NCBI RefSeq assembly: GCF_001006485.1
Contig: NZ_JUET01000092.1
Location: 1 to 64,000, forward strand
Direction: 5' to 3'
Length of the DNA: 64,000 nt
Source of the DNA: Tannerella forsythia
GTDB lineage: Bacteria; Bacteroidota; Bacteroidia; Bacteroidales; Tannerellaceae
Shown piece by piece: positions 1-9,933 of this stretch. Within the stretch, counting starts at the first letter, position 1. The number at the start of each line of letters is the position of its first letter. The notes beneath the pieces were generated by a model. The model was not told the origin of the DNA. It did not search any database and was given only the letters and a program-made list of their open reading frames with translations. The position numbers were made by a program, and so were the translations under genes.

Positions 1-3000
1 CGCGCAGACGCAATGAGGTAAAGCCCGGATTCAGATGAGCCATGTTCTCTACATGCACATCGGAATGCTGGTATCCGAATCCTCCGAAGGTAGAGGTCGT
101 GATCACGTCGAGCGCCAGGTCGTCCGAGAGCCAGAGCTCGCTGTAATTGCGTCCGCAGGCGCCGACCGGCTCCATATGGTAATGGCGGGTATACACTCCG
201 GCATACTTCTTCGACGACATCTGCTCTTCCGAAATCAGCTCGAAATGTGCGTCGCGCTCGTGTTTTGCATCGGCATACAAATCCACCTGATTACGTACTC
301 TGAGCGTATCGACATAAATTCTCGCATGTTCCACCGGAGGACCCTGTACATGATCGAACGAGTCGGTAAGGAAGGTCAGCACGGTATGATCGAAGACTAC
401 CGAATTGAGGCGTTCCAGGTAGGCACCCTCTTCAAATTTGATCGTAATGGTATCAAGCATATGCACCGGATCTTTGCTGCCGCGAATATAATCGTGGCAC
501 GGCTCGCAAACGTCAAGGTCTGCCCCACAAACGTTCTTCGTATATTCCGTGAACGGAGGTGTACGGCGCATATATCCGAATTTTATGATCGGGCGGTCGT
601 TCTTCAGCCCGCTCCACGAACGGTATCTTAATTTCTTTCCTTTCACGACCAAGCTGTCGTGCAGGATCAGGCTGTCTGTCTGGATAACGATCTCCGTACG
701 GCCGCCAGACATCGAATCGGTGTTGAGCACCATCGGGCCGAAAGATTCGATTACCGGAGAACCGAGATATACTCTCTGGTTATGTGCATAGATACGTGCG
801 TCGGCATGGAATGTCATGCGCGATATCATATGCAGGAAGCCGCCGTTACATTCAAAGCCGGAACACCCCATGGGGCACTTCGGATAGTTTTTGAAGATAT
901 TCGTATTCCAGTTGTTTTTGTTCGCCTGGGTCTTCATATAGAGGCCGTAGCCTGCCACACTTTCGCCATGCAGTGTACCCGCACCGGGCACCGCACTCAT
1001 TCCTGATCCGTTACCACCCTTGTAAATCAAACTCTTATATACATCGATATAGTCTGATGCCACAGCTGCAAAACCGCCGCTCGTAATATCCGTATTCGTA
1101 CTGTCTTGATAGAAGTTCAGGATCAGGTTGCGCGCCTGGTTCACCGAGTCGTGCATATCGCAGTGATACATGGGGCCGCACCCGCCGCCTCTCTGATATC
1201 CGGAGCCGATTTTAGCCACGCTGCTGTCCGGACAAGCCAGATAGTCGGTGCTCAGGAACGGATCGTATCGCGTGCCTTTATTCTGCAGACCACCGTAGTT
1301 CAGCTTGATGTTATTGTCGGCGCCTACAAAGATGCTACCGCTGGCGCCGTGTGCTTTATACTGGAAGTCTTGCAGGTATACATTATTACGTTCTTCTTCG
1401 CATCCGCAGTAACCTACTTTCGAGAGGTCGCTGAGATTTTCGGTTTGAGCCAGGAACAGCAGGCTACCCGCAATCGAGTCCGCATTGAACGGATCGCGCA
1501 TATCGATATCGCCGAAGCGCGTACGGAACGTCACGTTACCCGTATTCTGCGGATCCTGGAAATTGATCAAGCCGCCTTTGTTCAAGATAATATTCCCGCG
1601 CGTACCGGCATCGACCTTCAGATTGCCCTTGTTACCACGATAAATCAGGCTGGTCTTCGTTACTTTATTTCCTGAAGCCAGATTCTGAGCCGGAGCATAC
1701 TTGTCGATGTTTTTGTCTTCACCGCAGCGTCCCAATCCGAAGATAATACCTGCGTGTTCATACATCATCATCGAGCTATCCTTGCGGTTATACAGGAAGT
1801 CGGGACTCCACGTGCTACCACATAAGTATTCGTTCGAGAACGGGATGGATATTTCCGTATCTGTGGTACCTCCCGTCGTCAGTTCATTCTTCATTTGTGC
1901 CACGTAGATATTACCGCCGCCATAACGAGTGGTATTGCTCTGATCCTGATAACCGGCGCGGATTAATAACGATTGATTATTGGTACTACCTAAATTCTTA
2001 TATATAAACCGGTTGATATCGTATCCGAGCGTTGTTTGTCCCGGCGTAGGGCATGGATAAGGCGACACGCTGTATCCCAACCAGATATCGCCGAGGTGAG
2101 ATTCTATAGCCGTATTGTTCTTATTCATTGCCGAACTATCCAGAATGTTCACCATCGCCGTACGGATATGGTAATCGGCGTAGATTCCTGTCTTTCCATC
2201 TTCGTCATTTGTTCGCGTGATCTTCAGTGAATCGTTGGAATAGATATGACCGTCGTGTATGAAGCGAGCATTATCAGGCGATCCGCCATTCGACTTATGG
2301 CCGTTAGCAGTCAAACCTGCTGCTTTAGCTACACTGTAATCCTTATTCCTTTCGGCCGAAATTAAAATCAAGCTGTCGCTATCGTAATTGATATTTGTCC
2401 AGCGCCTCATCTCGATATTACCGCCTTGTGCTACAAGTGACAGGTTGCTGACTTTTTTCTGCGTATTTCCATAACGGAAGTTCACCGTATCACCGGTAAT
2501 AATGTTCCGACCGACATTCCATTCGGTCTTCGTGTTATCCGGCGTGTAGAAGTTAATCGGAGCGCCATAGTTCAAACAGGTTTGGTTTGACAGGATGTCT
2601 CGATTCGCATACAAGCGCGTCCATTTGCCCTTGTTCGTAGTAGAGCTATCGGCATACCAGAATGAGTTGCGGATATCAATGTCATTGCAGGCAAACAAGG
2701 TGGTATTAAACGCATCATCTGTCGCTGCGTTGTAACCGATCTTTACATGGTTATGCGTGATAATATCATGACCTGCCTTCATATCAAAGTGTCTGATTCT
2801 TTCGCCTTTTTCTCCCACATGTAAATAGCTGAAAGTGCTGTTCGGATCACCGATTTTACCCGTTACAATGTCATTTCCGGCCACGAAGCGCGTAAAGCCC
2901 TGAGGATCCTGTCCGGCTCCTCCGGCCACGTGGGTGTAATTCCGCTGAATATGTATATCGTGGTTAGCGGCCATCCATACGTTTTCTTTACCCCAATAAT

Positions 3001-5731
3001 TAACCTTCACATCGTTCCGGAGATAGATGTTGCCATGTATTCCATTATCACTATGATCGCATATCTCCGGGCAGATACCGGCTCCCGGCCGGCCGGTAGG
3101 ATCTGTGGAATTGTGATTCCAAAGCTCCGCTTCGTTCGCATTGGCACGCAGCTTGATAAAGCCGGTGTGATCCTTGGCGTCATCATGCTTGAAGGTGAGT
3201 GTGCCTGACAAATCGATGTCTCGTCCGGCATACCAGTCGATGTTTTGACCATCATTTCTCACCGTATACTCAAACAGCAACGGAGCATTGTCCGTGCTTG
3301 TGATATTAGCACCTGCCCAAAGCTGCGTTTCTCCGGTAGATTTGCTCTTAAAGGTGAACGCTTTGTTTTTAAACGCGATCGTTCCGGCATTAGATTGGAT
3401 ACCAATGTGCGCTGATGGATCAGTACCTTGCGTATAGTCGATTGTCGAAGGGCCGCTGACGCTGTTGAAGGTTACGCCCTTCTCGCCATCGATGAAAAGA
3501 TCGGTGGTGACATTGCCTGTGTAAGAAAATTCATTGTTGAACCACACCGACGAATTCTTAGACTGGATCACGGCATCGCCAATTCCATCTTTTGTTTTAA
3601 AATCAATTTCCGTTTTTCCATTTACAGTTACCTTTCCTGCACCTTGAACAAACAAACCGCCATTTTGACCGATATGCTTGAAATCTCCAGTAACCTTTAC
3701 ATAATCTCGGTCAGACTGGATACGGGTCTGCACTCCGGTCTCCAAGGCACTTGGTGCACGTGCTGCCATTTCTTCTCCGAAAGAACTGCAGTTTGTCCGG
3801 CGTGCAAGCTTTCCACTGTTTCGTTGTACGGCATCTGTAAGCGTCTGCCATGTGCTACCAGTGGAAGTACTGGTTGTAGTTAAGTTCCCTTCAATGGACA
3901 CATAACCTCCGCAATTATTCGGTGTGTTGATGATAAATGTATCTCCTTTTGCCCACAATGTAAGATGCCCTAAGTCGCTTGCGCCTGCGGCTGTGTAGCC
4001 GAAAGCCTTTGTCGAGATATGTGATTGATCGGAGAGAATAGAAACGTTATTGTTCTTGGCCGTTGCATCGAAGTCTGCATTATCTTGAATCCTTACTTCT
4101 CCATGTGCACGGATCAACAAGTCTCCCGTTGCGTTTGCTCCCTGCACAGCCGAAACGAGAGCTGCAGTTCCCCCATTAAAAAAAGTAATAGCTGCCTCGC
4201 AACAGTTTCCGTCGTTCAGGATATACAAAGGCTCCGTCCCTTTGATTATAAACTCGGGGACATTGCCCGATTTGAAAAAGACCCCTGCGCACGCTTCACC
4301 GTTGCATGCCGTTGTGGAATAGTTCTTGATAACACCGCCGGAATAAACCTTGAAACGCTGCTGTCCGGTAGTTCTACTACCTACTTCAATCACCCCTTTG
4401 TGATTATCAGTTCCGGTCGAGGATGTATGTATGATTGCATTATCTTCATCATAGTTCCCTTTTACCCCTAACAGGCTGACAGGGGTTTTATCATACAAAG
4501 CATGTATATTGGTGTAATAAGACAATGGTAAATTCGCTGTATTTAAGAAAGAGTATTCTGTACCGGAACCTTTGTCAAGATACATATTTCCATTCGTTTT
4601 GTTCTGCACAGGTAAATTGTTGAATTGTGACTGTGTAAAATAGGGGTTTCCATGATCCAAGTTTCCAGGGTTATCTTTATGAGCCAATGATATTTTGCCA
4701 AAATTTTCTCCTACCCGCAAAGTAAAACGTCCGGACTCGGGCCAGATTAAGACTCCTTCTGTACTACTCGTTGCAAAACTTGATTGTGCACCAATTCCAT
4801 TGTTTGTGTTGTCGCTGATATTATGGTTTACACAAACCTCTGCACCATTTAATATCAACACGCCGGCGTCAAGGAAGGTGGTACCTATTAGAGTTTGTAC
4901 CCTGTTCCAGGAATGTGACTTATGTTGATGCTTGTGATAGGTAGCAGAAGCATCCCAAGTATAATGATCAGGATGACCAGAATGCCATTGATCACTACAA
5001 TTTTGACTAAGCCTACAGCCGGTAAGTGGTTCTACTTGTTGCGTTGTTACTTCGATCGTCTTATAATACCACCTCAAGTCTCCGATAGTGATTTTATCGA
5101 TCGTCGTATTTCCCTCAATGGCAATCGTGGTAGGTCTCTGATAGTCAGTAAGCCCTCCTCCAGACGTTTTGGCATTTCCTCTTGAGTTATATGTACCATC
5201 GTCAATAATCTGTGATCCGTTTGTCTGTACCAAAGCAACGCCATCATCTGTTGCTCCCCTCTGATTGGAAGTATATGGATCACTCGTTCCATCACTCGGA
5301 TGAGAATGTGTATGACTTGAATTACACGGGTCCGTATAATCAGGAGTTATCTGAGCTGTCGGCCCGTTCCAGTTAACACCTCCTGTCCAATCAGGCCAAG
5401 GAGAATTACATCGGCCATTTCCACTACCGCTCCAGTTTCCAGTCCACTTATTCGTATAATCCGTATAACGTCCTCCTGCGTTATATGAATTTATGACAAT
5501 ATTACCACTACCGGTAGCGATCTCTATTTCGCTTCCAGTCCACGTTCCTCCTCCGGGAAAAATGACTGCACCGTTATTTAGCCTGGCACTCTCGCCTGCT
5601 CCGAAAGTATTTTGCACTCCAGCAGGGCCACTAATATACGCCTGCCCCCACGCTATCCCTCCGCTACTTGCAGCAAGGAGAAAAGCTGCGAGCATAAGTT
5701 TTGATACACTACTTGTTACTTTTCTTTTCAT
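1..5731 (-). CDS. Giant secreted surface protein, incomplete (3' end beyond window)
   Basis: One reading frame stays open from an ATG at 5731 to the left edge, giving at least 1910 residues; I read the translation through the frame and met no stop. It begins with a clear signal peptide (MKRKVTSSVSKLMLAAFLLA, then cleavage near AWGQA). The rest is rich in Gly, Asn, Asp, Thr and Ser and is built of irregular beta-rich repeats carrying a recurring [AG]-x-[DN]-I motif (AGRDI, AANHDI, AGNDI, AGHDI, ACNDI, ANRDI). This resembles repetitive adhesin or beta-helix proteins. The N-terminal 250 residues are rich in His, Cys and Trp. No catalytic domain is seen. It is probably exported to the cell surface; a type IX secretion sorting domain would lie in the missing C-terminus, so that is inference. 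No family is recognised with confidence. Confidence 0.85.
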   Translation of the reverse strand, partial: MKRKVTSSVSKLMLAAFLLAASSGGIAWGQAYISGPAGVQNTFGAGESARLNNGAVIFPGGGTWTGSEIEIATGSGNIVINSYNAGGRYTDYTNKWTGNWSGSGNGRCNSPWPDWTGGVNWNGPTAQITPDYTDPCNSSHTHSHPSDGTSDPYTSNQRGATDDGVALVQTNGSQIIDDGTYNSRGNAKTSGGGLTDYQRPTTIAIEGNTTIDKITIGDLRWYYKTIEVTTQQVEPLTGCRLSQNCSDQWHSGHPDHYTWDASATYHKHQHKSHSWNRVQTLIGTTFLDAGVLILNGAEVCVNHNISDNTNNGIGAQSSFATSSTEGVLIWPESGRFTLRVGENFGKISLAHKDNPGNLDHGNPYFTQSQFNNLPVQNKTNGNMYLDKGSGTEYSFLNTANLPLSYYTNIHALYDKTPVSLLGVKGNYDEDNAIIHTSSTGTDNHKGVIEVGSRTTGQQRFKVYSGGVIKNYSTTACNGEACAGVFFKSGNVPEFIIKGTEPLYILNDGNCCEAAITFFNGGTAALVSAVQGANATGDLLIRAHGEVRIQDNADFDATAKNNNVSILSDQSHISTKAFGYTAAGASDLGHLTLWAKGDTFIINTPNNCGGYVSIEGNLTTTSTSTGSTWQTLTDAVQRNSGKLARRTNCSSFGEEMAARAPSALETGVQTRIQSDRDYVKVTGDFKHIGQNGGLFVQGAGKVTVNGKTEIDFKTKDGIGDAVIQSKNSSVWFNNEFSYTGNVTTDLFIDGEKGVTFNSVSGPSTIDYTQGTDPSAHIGIQSNAGTIAFKNKAFTFKSKSTGETQLWAGANITSTDNAPLLFEYTVRNDGQNIDWYAGRDIDLSGTLTFKHDDAKDHTGFIKLRANANEAELWNHNSTDPTGRPGAGICPEICDHSDNGIHGNIYLRNDVKVNYWGKENVWMAANHDIHIQRNYTHVAGGAGQDPQGFTRFVAGNDIVTGKIGDPNSTFSYLHVGEKGERIRHFDMKAGHDIITHNHVKIGYNAATDDAFNTTLFACNDIDIRNSFWYADSSTTNKGKWTRLYANRDILSNQTCLNYGAPINFYTPDNTKTEWNVGRNIITGDTVNFRYGNTQKKVSNLSLVAQGGNIEMRRWTNINYDSDSLILISAERNKDYSVAKAAGLTANGHKSNGGSPDNARFIHDGHIYSNDSLKITRTNDEDGKTGIYADYHIRTAMVNILDSSAMNKNNTAIESHLGDIWLGYSVSPYPCPTPGQTTLGYDINRFIYKNLGSTNNQSLLIRAGYQDQSNTTRYGGGNIYVAQMKNELTTGGTTDTEISIPFSNEYLCGSTWSPDFLYNRKDSSMMMYEHAGIIFGLGRCGEDKNIDKYAPAQNLASGNKVTKTSLIYRGNKGNLKVDAGTRGNIILNKGGLINFQDPQNTGNVTFRTRFGDIDMRDPFNADSIAGSLLFLAQTENLSDLSKVGYCGCEEERNNVYLQDFQYKAHGASGSIFVGADNNIKLNYGGLQNKGTRYDPFLSTDYLACPDSSVAKIGSGYQRGGGCGPMYHCDMHDSVNQARNLILNFYQDSTNTDITSGGFAAVASDYIDVYKSLIYKGGNGSGMSAVPGAGTLHGESVAGYGLYMKTQANKNNWNTNIFKNYPKCPMGCSGFECNGGFLHMISRMTFHADARIYAHNQRVYLGSPVIESFGPMVLNTDSMSGGRTEIVIQTDSLILHDSLVVKGKKLRYRSWSGLKNDRPIIKFGYMRRTPPFTEYTKNVCGADLDVCEPCHDYIRGSKDPVHMLDTITIKFEEGAYLERLNSVVFDHTVLTFLTDSFDHVQGPPVEHARIYVDTLRVRNQVDLYADAKHERDAHFELISEEQMSSKKYAGVYTRHYHMEPVGACGRNYSELWLSDDLALDVITTSTFGGFGYQHSDVHVENMAHLNPGFTSLRLR

Positions 5732-5761
5732 AAGCTAAAAATTTAATTGTTTGACTTTATT

Positions 5762-5947
5762 TTATAGTTCATTTCTATCGGTAATAGTATTATTCACAAG
5801 ATATACGGAATATCCGGCTTGCTGTTTTTCCGTACGCGTATTATCTTTATAATTGAGTTCCGTTACGGTAAGATTACTTTCACCTATCCGCACACCGAAA
5901 CGGCGTACAAGCATGTAGCATTGCACGACCGATATGCTTGATTTCAT
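5762..5947 (-). CDS. Small ORF upstream of the giant surface protein, unknown function
   Basis: A 61-codon frame starting MKSSISVVQ lies 30 bp upstream of the giant gene and downstream of the predicted promoter, so both would share a transcript. An in-frame GTG four codons earlier (5959) is an alternative start. There is no signal peptide, membrane segment or recognised domain. It could be a small accessory protein, a leader peptide, or chance coding inside a long leader. Confidence 0.35.
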   Translation of the reverse strand: MKSSISVVQCYMLVRRFGVRIGESNLTVTELNYKDNTRTEKQQAGYSVYLVNNTITDRNEL

Positions 5948-5995
5948 CGAAACTCTCACACGTTCTTTCGTTTTATTTTATTTATTATCCGGGGG

Positions 5996-6003
5996 CAAAT
6001 TTA
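5996..6003 (-). promoter_or_regulatory. Putative -7 box (TAAATTTG) for small ORF and giant surface gene
   Basis: The minus strand reads TAAATTTG, matching the Bacteroidetes consensus TAnnTTTG. It lies 49 bases upstream of the small ORF's ATG. A -33 TTTG is not obvious, so the call rests on one box and position. Confidence 0.45.
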
Positions 6004-6136
6004 TTACTTATTTTTGAAAATTAAAAAATAATCTATCTTATTTAATACACGTGAATGCTTCCTTGCGCCGCAGGCAGGTAGTTCACTCCGATCCAGGTGA
6101 TCATCAACCAAACGAATGATATTGGCAGTATCCGCA

Positions 6137-6178
6137 AAGAAAAAGCCGCCCCGCAATCCCAACGTTGCGAGGCGGCTC
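6137..6178 (-). terminator. Rho-independent terminator of the M56/TonB gene
   Basis: AGCCGCC (6144-6150) pairs with GGCGGCT (6171-6177), and CGCAA (6152-6156) with TTGCG (6165-6169). On the minus strand the stem is followed by TTTTCTTT. It lies about 28 bases past the stop of the M56-TonB gene. Confidence 0.85.
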
Positions 6179-6205
6179 CTATCACTTCTTGAAACAAACG
6201 AAACC

Positions 6206-7648
6206 TTATTTCGTTTGAAGCGAGTCTTTTTTCGCCGAAAGACTGAAATTAATCGGAAGAGTATATTTTACTGACACATTTTTTCCTCTCTGCTTCCCGG
6301 GTTTCCAATTCGGCATCAATTTAAGCACCCTGATCGCTTCCGCATCCAAATCCGGATCAACACTTCTTACAACCTGAAAATCCCGAAGGCTTCCATCGCA
6401 GCTTACAACAAACGAGACGACAACCCGTCCTTCCATTTTTTTCTCAATGGCTTTGACCGGATACTTGATATTCTGAGCAATATATTTCATCAGTTCACCC
6501 TGTCCACCCGGAAATTCAGGCATTTGTTCCACTACCATAAACACCACGGTATCTTCGGGTGTTGTCGGCGCAGGCTTAGGTTTAGCGGCAGGCGCTTTCG
6601 TTTCACGAGGAGCGGGCGGTGTTTCCGCTACCGTTTCAACGGGTACGGCCACTTCCTGTCGAGGCGGAACAACGACTTTTTCTACACTTTTTGCTTCGAC
6701 GGGTTGGGCGGTCGGAGCAAAATAGCTAACTTTGACACTCGAAATCTCGTCGAACGGACGTGAGATTTCCGGGCGGGCGAAGGCAACAACCGTCGTAGCT
6801 GCCAACGGGAGTACAAGCGCGTACTTCAACCGTGCCCATGCATTCGATTTTTTTTGTAACATCATAGTGATACGTTTTTTGAGGTTATTACTGTGATTAT
6901 AGCCGTTGGCCATAGAGTAGAGTCGTGTGCCGACGGCTTTTTTTATAAGCAATAATTGATAATGTTGCGCTTCGAACCCTTCGTCGAGGACGGATTTGTC
7001 GGCCTCATATTCGTGCGTATTCCGCAAGTCGCGGTACAGCAGCCATGCGAAGGGGTTGAACCATTGCAGGATAACGAAAACATGTGCAGCCATCAGATCC
7101 CACGAGTGGTGGAGGCGGATATGCGCTGTTTCGTGCGCGATGATCGCGGCGCCGTCTTCGGTATAATCATCTTCGGAAAGCACAATATACTTCATCCAAC
7201 TGAACGGAGCCATGCTCGTGTCGGTATGCAAAATCAGCCGGATATCATTATCCAACGCCGCGTGTTTCCCTTTAGAGAGCAATCGCCATAACCGTAAGTA
7301 AGACAAAGCCTGATAAAGTACGCAAAAGGCGATGCCGACGAGATATAACGTAAAGACCGGCACAAAGACAGACTGCCAGACAGACAGATATAACGATGCC
7401 GCGGCGCCTCCCGCGGTAAGAGTTGCGAGCGGTTGCTCAACGAGCATTTCCGGCACGACCTCCGCGCCTGTACGGAACGACAACGCTCCGGCGAATAACG
7501 GTATTATCCACGACAGCGCCATGATGAAAAGCAGCATGCAGCGATTGAGCCGATGAAACGTTTCACGGCTTAGCACCACTGTGTAAAACAAATAGAATAC
7601 CGCCAGACATAACGCCGATTGCAACGAATAAGAAAAGAATGCTCCCAT
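6206..7648 (-). CDS. M56 (BlaR1/MecR1-type) membrane peptidase with C-terminal TonB domain
   Basis: A 480-residue membrane protein. The N-terminal 200 residues hold several hydrophobic segments and the zinc-peptidase motif HETAH at 172-176, followed by the HEYEAD stretch typical of M56 proteins. A Pro/Ala/Lys-rich linker (about 325-370) leads to a TonB C-terminal domain (about 395-470) with the usual PEFPGG and GRVVVSFVV elements. It starts 6 bases after the upstream BlaI-type repressor and shares its transcript. In BlaR1/BlaI pairs the membrane protein senses a signal and triggers loss of the repressor; in Bacteroidetes the fused TonB domain suggests contact with an outer-membrane partner. 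No beta-lactamase gene is adjacent, so the inducer is unknown. Confidence 0.85.
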   Translation of the reverse strand: MGAFFSYSLQSALCLAVFYLFYTVVLSRETFHRLNRCMLLFIMALSWIIPLFAGALSFRTGAEVVPEMLVEQPLATLTAGGAAASLYLSVWQSVFVPVFTLYLVGIAFCVLYQALSYLRLWRLLSKGKHAALDNDIRLILHTDTSMAPFSWMKYIVLSEDDYTEDGAAIIAHETAHIRLHHSWDLMAAHVFVILQWFNPFAWLLYRDLRNTHEYEADKSVLDEGFEAQHYQLLLIKKAVGTRLYSMANGYNHSNNLKKRITMMLQKKSNAWARLKYALVLPLAATTVVAFARPEISRPFDEISSVKVSYFAPTAQPVEAKSVEKVVVPPRQEVAVPVETVAETPPAPRETKAPAAKPKPAPTTPEDTVVFMVVEQMPEFPGGQGELMKYIAQNIKYPVKAIEKKMEGRVVVSFVVSCDGSLRDFQVVRSVDPDLDAEAIRVLKLMPNWKPGKQRGKNVSVKYTLPINFSLSAKKDSLQTK

Positions 7649-7654
7649 GACACA

Positions 7655-8035
7655 TCAAGATTTATCGCCTGCGGGCGGTGAGTTTTTTTCCACTTCGCGG
7701 ATCAAAGCCTTCAATTCTTCGACAGAGATATTTTCGCTCTGCACAAGCGACGAAACGGCGTGCAAATACGAATTATCGAAATATTTACGGATGACACCCC
7801 GTAACGTACCGCGCCGGTGCTCCTCCTTACTGATGACGGCGTAGTACTGATAGGTATTCCCGAACGTCTTATGCGCCAGAAACCCTTTTTCTTCCAACCC
7901 CCGGACAATGGTCGAAAGGGTATTAAAATGGGGCTTCGGATCCGGATAAAAATTGAGTATCTCCCTGACAAACAACGCTCCTCTTTCCCAAAAAAAGAGC
8001 ATTAATTCTTCTTCTTTTGCTGTTAACTTATGCAT
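7655..8035 (-). CDS. BlaI/MecI/CopY-family winged-helix repressor
   Basis: 126 residues with the BlaI/MecI layout: an N-terminal winged helix (MHKLTAKEEELMLFFWE, then a recognition helix near residues 30-50) and a C-terminal dimerisation helix bundle. The ATG at 8035 is preceded by a good Shine-Dalgarno (AGGAGG-like, 8-12 bases upstream). It is the first gene of a two-gene operon with the M56/TonB sensor. Two perfect inverted repeats overlap its promoter, so autorepression is likely. The family is known to be inactivated by cleavage when the M56 sensor is triggered. Confidence 0.88.
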   Translation of the reverse strand: MHKLTAKEEELMLFFWERGALFVREILNFYPDPKPHFNTLSTIVRGLEEKGFLAHKTFGNTYQYYAVISKEEHRRGTLRGVIRKYFDNSYLHAVSSLVQSENISVEELKALIREVEKNSPPAGDKS

Positions 8036-8081
8036 ACGTCTATCCTCCTGTTCAAATTACGACTACAAATAACGAGATAAT

Positions 8082-8119
8082 TTAGTTTCAAAACTAATTT
8101 TTATAGTTAAATATAACTA
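8082..8119 (-). promoter_or_regulatory. Tandem palindromic operators over the BlaI-type gene promoter
   Basis: TTAGTTT-ca-AAACTAA (8082-8097) and TAGTTA-aata-TAACTA (8104-8119) are perfect inverted repeats with the same half-site, centred 22 bases apart, about two helical turns. On the minus strand the first contains TAGTTTTG (8096-8089), a perfect TAnnTTTG -7 box, and the second covers the -33 region. This is the expected geometry for repressor dimers blocking RNA polymerase. Confidence 0.7.
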
Positions 8120-8216
8120 AAGAAAGCAGTTTTAACCCCATTAAAAATGAGGACATACACAAATAAACGGTGCGAAAAAGGCCGGGCGTTGCGGTATGAG
8201 GTTTGCGGAAAAATAT

Positions 8217-8224
8217 TATCTTTG
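8217..8224 (+). promoter_or_regulatory. -7 box (TATCTTTG) for PPi-phosphofructokinase
   Basis: TATCTTTG matches TAnnTTTG. Transcription would begin near 8231, downstream of the longest possible start (8147), which supports translation from the ATG at 8273. Confidence 0.65.
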
Positions 8225-8272
8225 CGGACGCAAAAACAAGAGACAAAAAGATTTATAAAAAAACAATACATC

Positions 8273-9919
8273 ATGACAAAGAGCGCATTACAAATTGAGC
8301 GGGCACACTATGTTCCCAAGATGCCCACCGCCCTGCGAGGAGCCGTAAAGGCCGTAGACGGCGAGTACACCGAATCGGTAGCCAATCAGGAAGAGATCAA
8401 GAAACTGTTCCCGAATACGTACGGCATGCCGGTTGTGACTTTTGAGAAAAGCAACGAAAAGAAAGCGATGCCGCCGATCAACGTCGGCGTGATATTGTCG
8501 GGAGGACAGGCGCCGGGCGGTCACAACGTGATTGCCGGACTGTTTGACGGACTGAAATCGGGGAATAAAGATTCCCGCCTGTACGGATTCATCTTGGGTC
8601 CGGGCGGTCTGATCGAGCATAAATATATGGAACTGACAGCCGGTATCATCGACGATTACCGTAATACGGGAGGATTCGACATGATCGGATCAGGACGTAC
8701 GAAGCTGGAACAGAAAGAACAGTTCGACAAAGGGCTGGAGATTCTGAAAAAGCTCAACATTAAGGCGCTCGTGATTATCGGCGGCGACGACTCGAATACG
8801 AATGCCTGCGTACTGGCGGAATATTACAAATCGATCGGAGCCGGCGTGCAGGTGATCGGCTGCCCGAAAACGATCGACGGCGATTTGAAAAACGAGCAGG
8901 TAGAAACGTCGTTCGGCTTCGATACGGCATGCAAGGTCTATTCGGAAGTAATCGGAAATATCCAGCGCGACTGCAATTCGGCGCGCAAATACTGGCACTT
9001 CATCAAACTGATGGGACGCTCGGCTTCGCATATCGCTTTGGAATGCGCCCTGCAAACGCACCCGAACGTTTGCATCATCTCGGAAGAAGTGGAAGCCAGA
9101 AACCAGACGCTCGACGATATCGTGAACCAGATCGCAACCGTTGTGCTCAAACGCTCGGAGGCCGGCAACAACTTCGGGACGGTGCTGATCCCCGAAGGAC
9201 TGGTCGAATTTATTCCGGCCATGAAACGGCTGATCGCCGAACTGAACGACTTCCTTGCCAAGCATGAAACGGAGTTCAAGATGATCAAGAAGAGCGAGCA
9301 GCGCAGCTATATCATCGCGAAGCTGACGAAAGAGAACTCCGAGCTGTACGCCAGCCTGCCCGAAGGCGTAGCCCGCCAGCTCACCCTCGAGCGCGACCCG
9401 CACGGCAACGTACAGGTATCGCTCATCGAAACCGAGAAGCTGCTGGCTGAGATGGTAGGCAACCGTCTGGCCGAATGGAAAGCGGAAGGCAAATATACCG
9501 GCAAGTTCGCCACCCAGATGCACTTCTTCGGTTACGAAGGGCGTTGCGCCGCCCCGTCGAACTACGACGCCGACTATTGCTACTCGCTCGGATACGCGGC
9601 CGCCTGCCTGATTCATGCGGGTAAAACGGGCTATATGTCGTCGGTACGCAATACGACCGCACCGGCCGACAAATGGATTGCCGGCGGTATTCCGGTGACG
9701 ATGATGATGAACATGGAACGCCGTCACGGCGAAATGAAACCGGTGATCCAGAAAGCGCTCGTCAAACTCGAAGGCGCTCCGTTCAAGGCGTATGCCGCAC
9801 ATCGCGAAGAGTGGGCTTTGAGCACGGACTATGTCTACCCGGGCCCGATACAATACTTCGGTCCGTCGAGCGTATGCGATGAGCCGACGAAAACGTTGCA
9901 GTTGGAACAACAAAAATAA
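8273..9919 (+). CDS. pfp: Diphosphate-fructose-6-phosphate 1-phosphotransferase (PPi-PFK)
   Basis: 548 residues from the ATG at 8273, the usual length of the long PPi-PFK group. The reaction is reversible phosphorylation of fructose 6-phosphate by pyrophosphate in glycolysis/gluconeogenesis. Motifs: [10 protein letters not shown] (76-85), GGDDS (170-174) and PKTIDGD (198-204). An Asp as the fourth residue of GGDD and Lys in PKTIDGD are the known markers of pyrophosphate rather than ATP use. The frame extends 42 codons further upstream, but the promoter lies inside that extension. Riboflavin synthase follows after 14 bases and is probably cotranscribed. Confidence 0.95.
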   Translation: MTKSALQIERAHYVPKMPTALRGAVKAVDGEYTESVANQEEIKKLFPNTYGMPVVTFEKSNEKKAMPPINVGVILSGGQAPGGHNVIAGLFDGLKSGNKDSRLYGFILGPGGLIEHKYMELTAGIIDDYRNTGGFDMIGSGRTKLEQKEQFDKGLEILKKLNIKALVIIGGDDSNTNACVLAEYYKSIGAGVQVIGCPKTIDGDLKNEQVETSFGFDTACKVYSEVIGNIQRDCNSARKYWHFIKLMGRSASHIALECALQTHPNVCIISEEVEARNQTLDDIVNQIATVVLKRSEAGNNFGTVLIPEGLVEFIPAMKRLIAELNDFLAKHETEFKMIKKSEQRSYIIAKLTKENSELYASLPEGVARQLTLERDPHGNVQVSLIETEKLLAEMVGNRLAEWKAEGKYTGKFATQMHFFGYEGRCAAPSNYDADYCYSLGYAAACLIHAGKTGYMSSVRNTTAPADKWIAGGIPVTMMMNMERRHGEMKPVIQKALVKLEGAPFKAYAAHREEWALSTDYVYPGPIQYFGPSSVCDEPTKTLQLEQQK

Positions 9920-9933
9920 TCATCCCATACCTT

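Noticed and set aside
35-4928. Several plus-strand frames of 60-200 codons opposite the giant surface gene
   Set aside because: The minus strand is open for 1910 codons with a signal peptide and sensible repeats; the plus frames show no domain or ribosome site and are its shadows.
8147-8272. 42-codon N-terminal extension of PPi-PFK
   Set aside because: The promoter box at 8217-8224 lies inside it and the family starts at the later ATG.
8690-9913. 407-residue open frame on the minus strand opposite PPi-PFK
   Set aside because: It is antisense to a gene with all PFK motifs, its composition is Arg/Phe/Val-rich as in shadow frames, and it has no recognisable domain.
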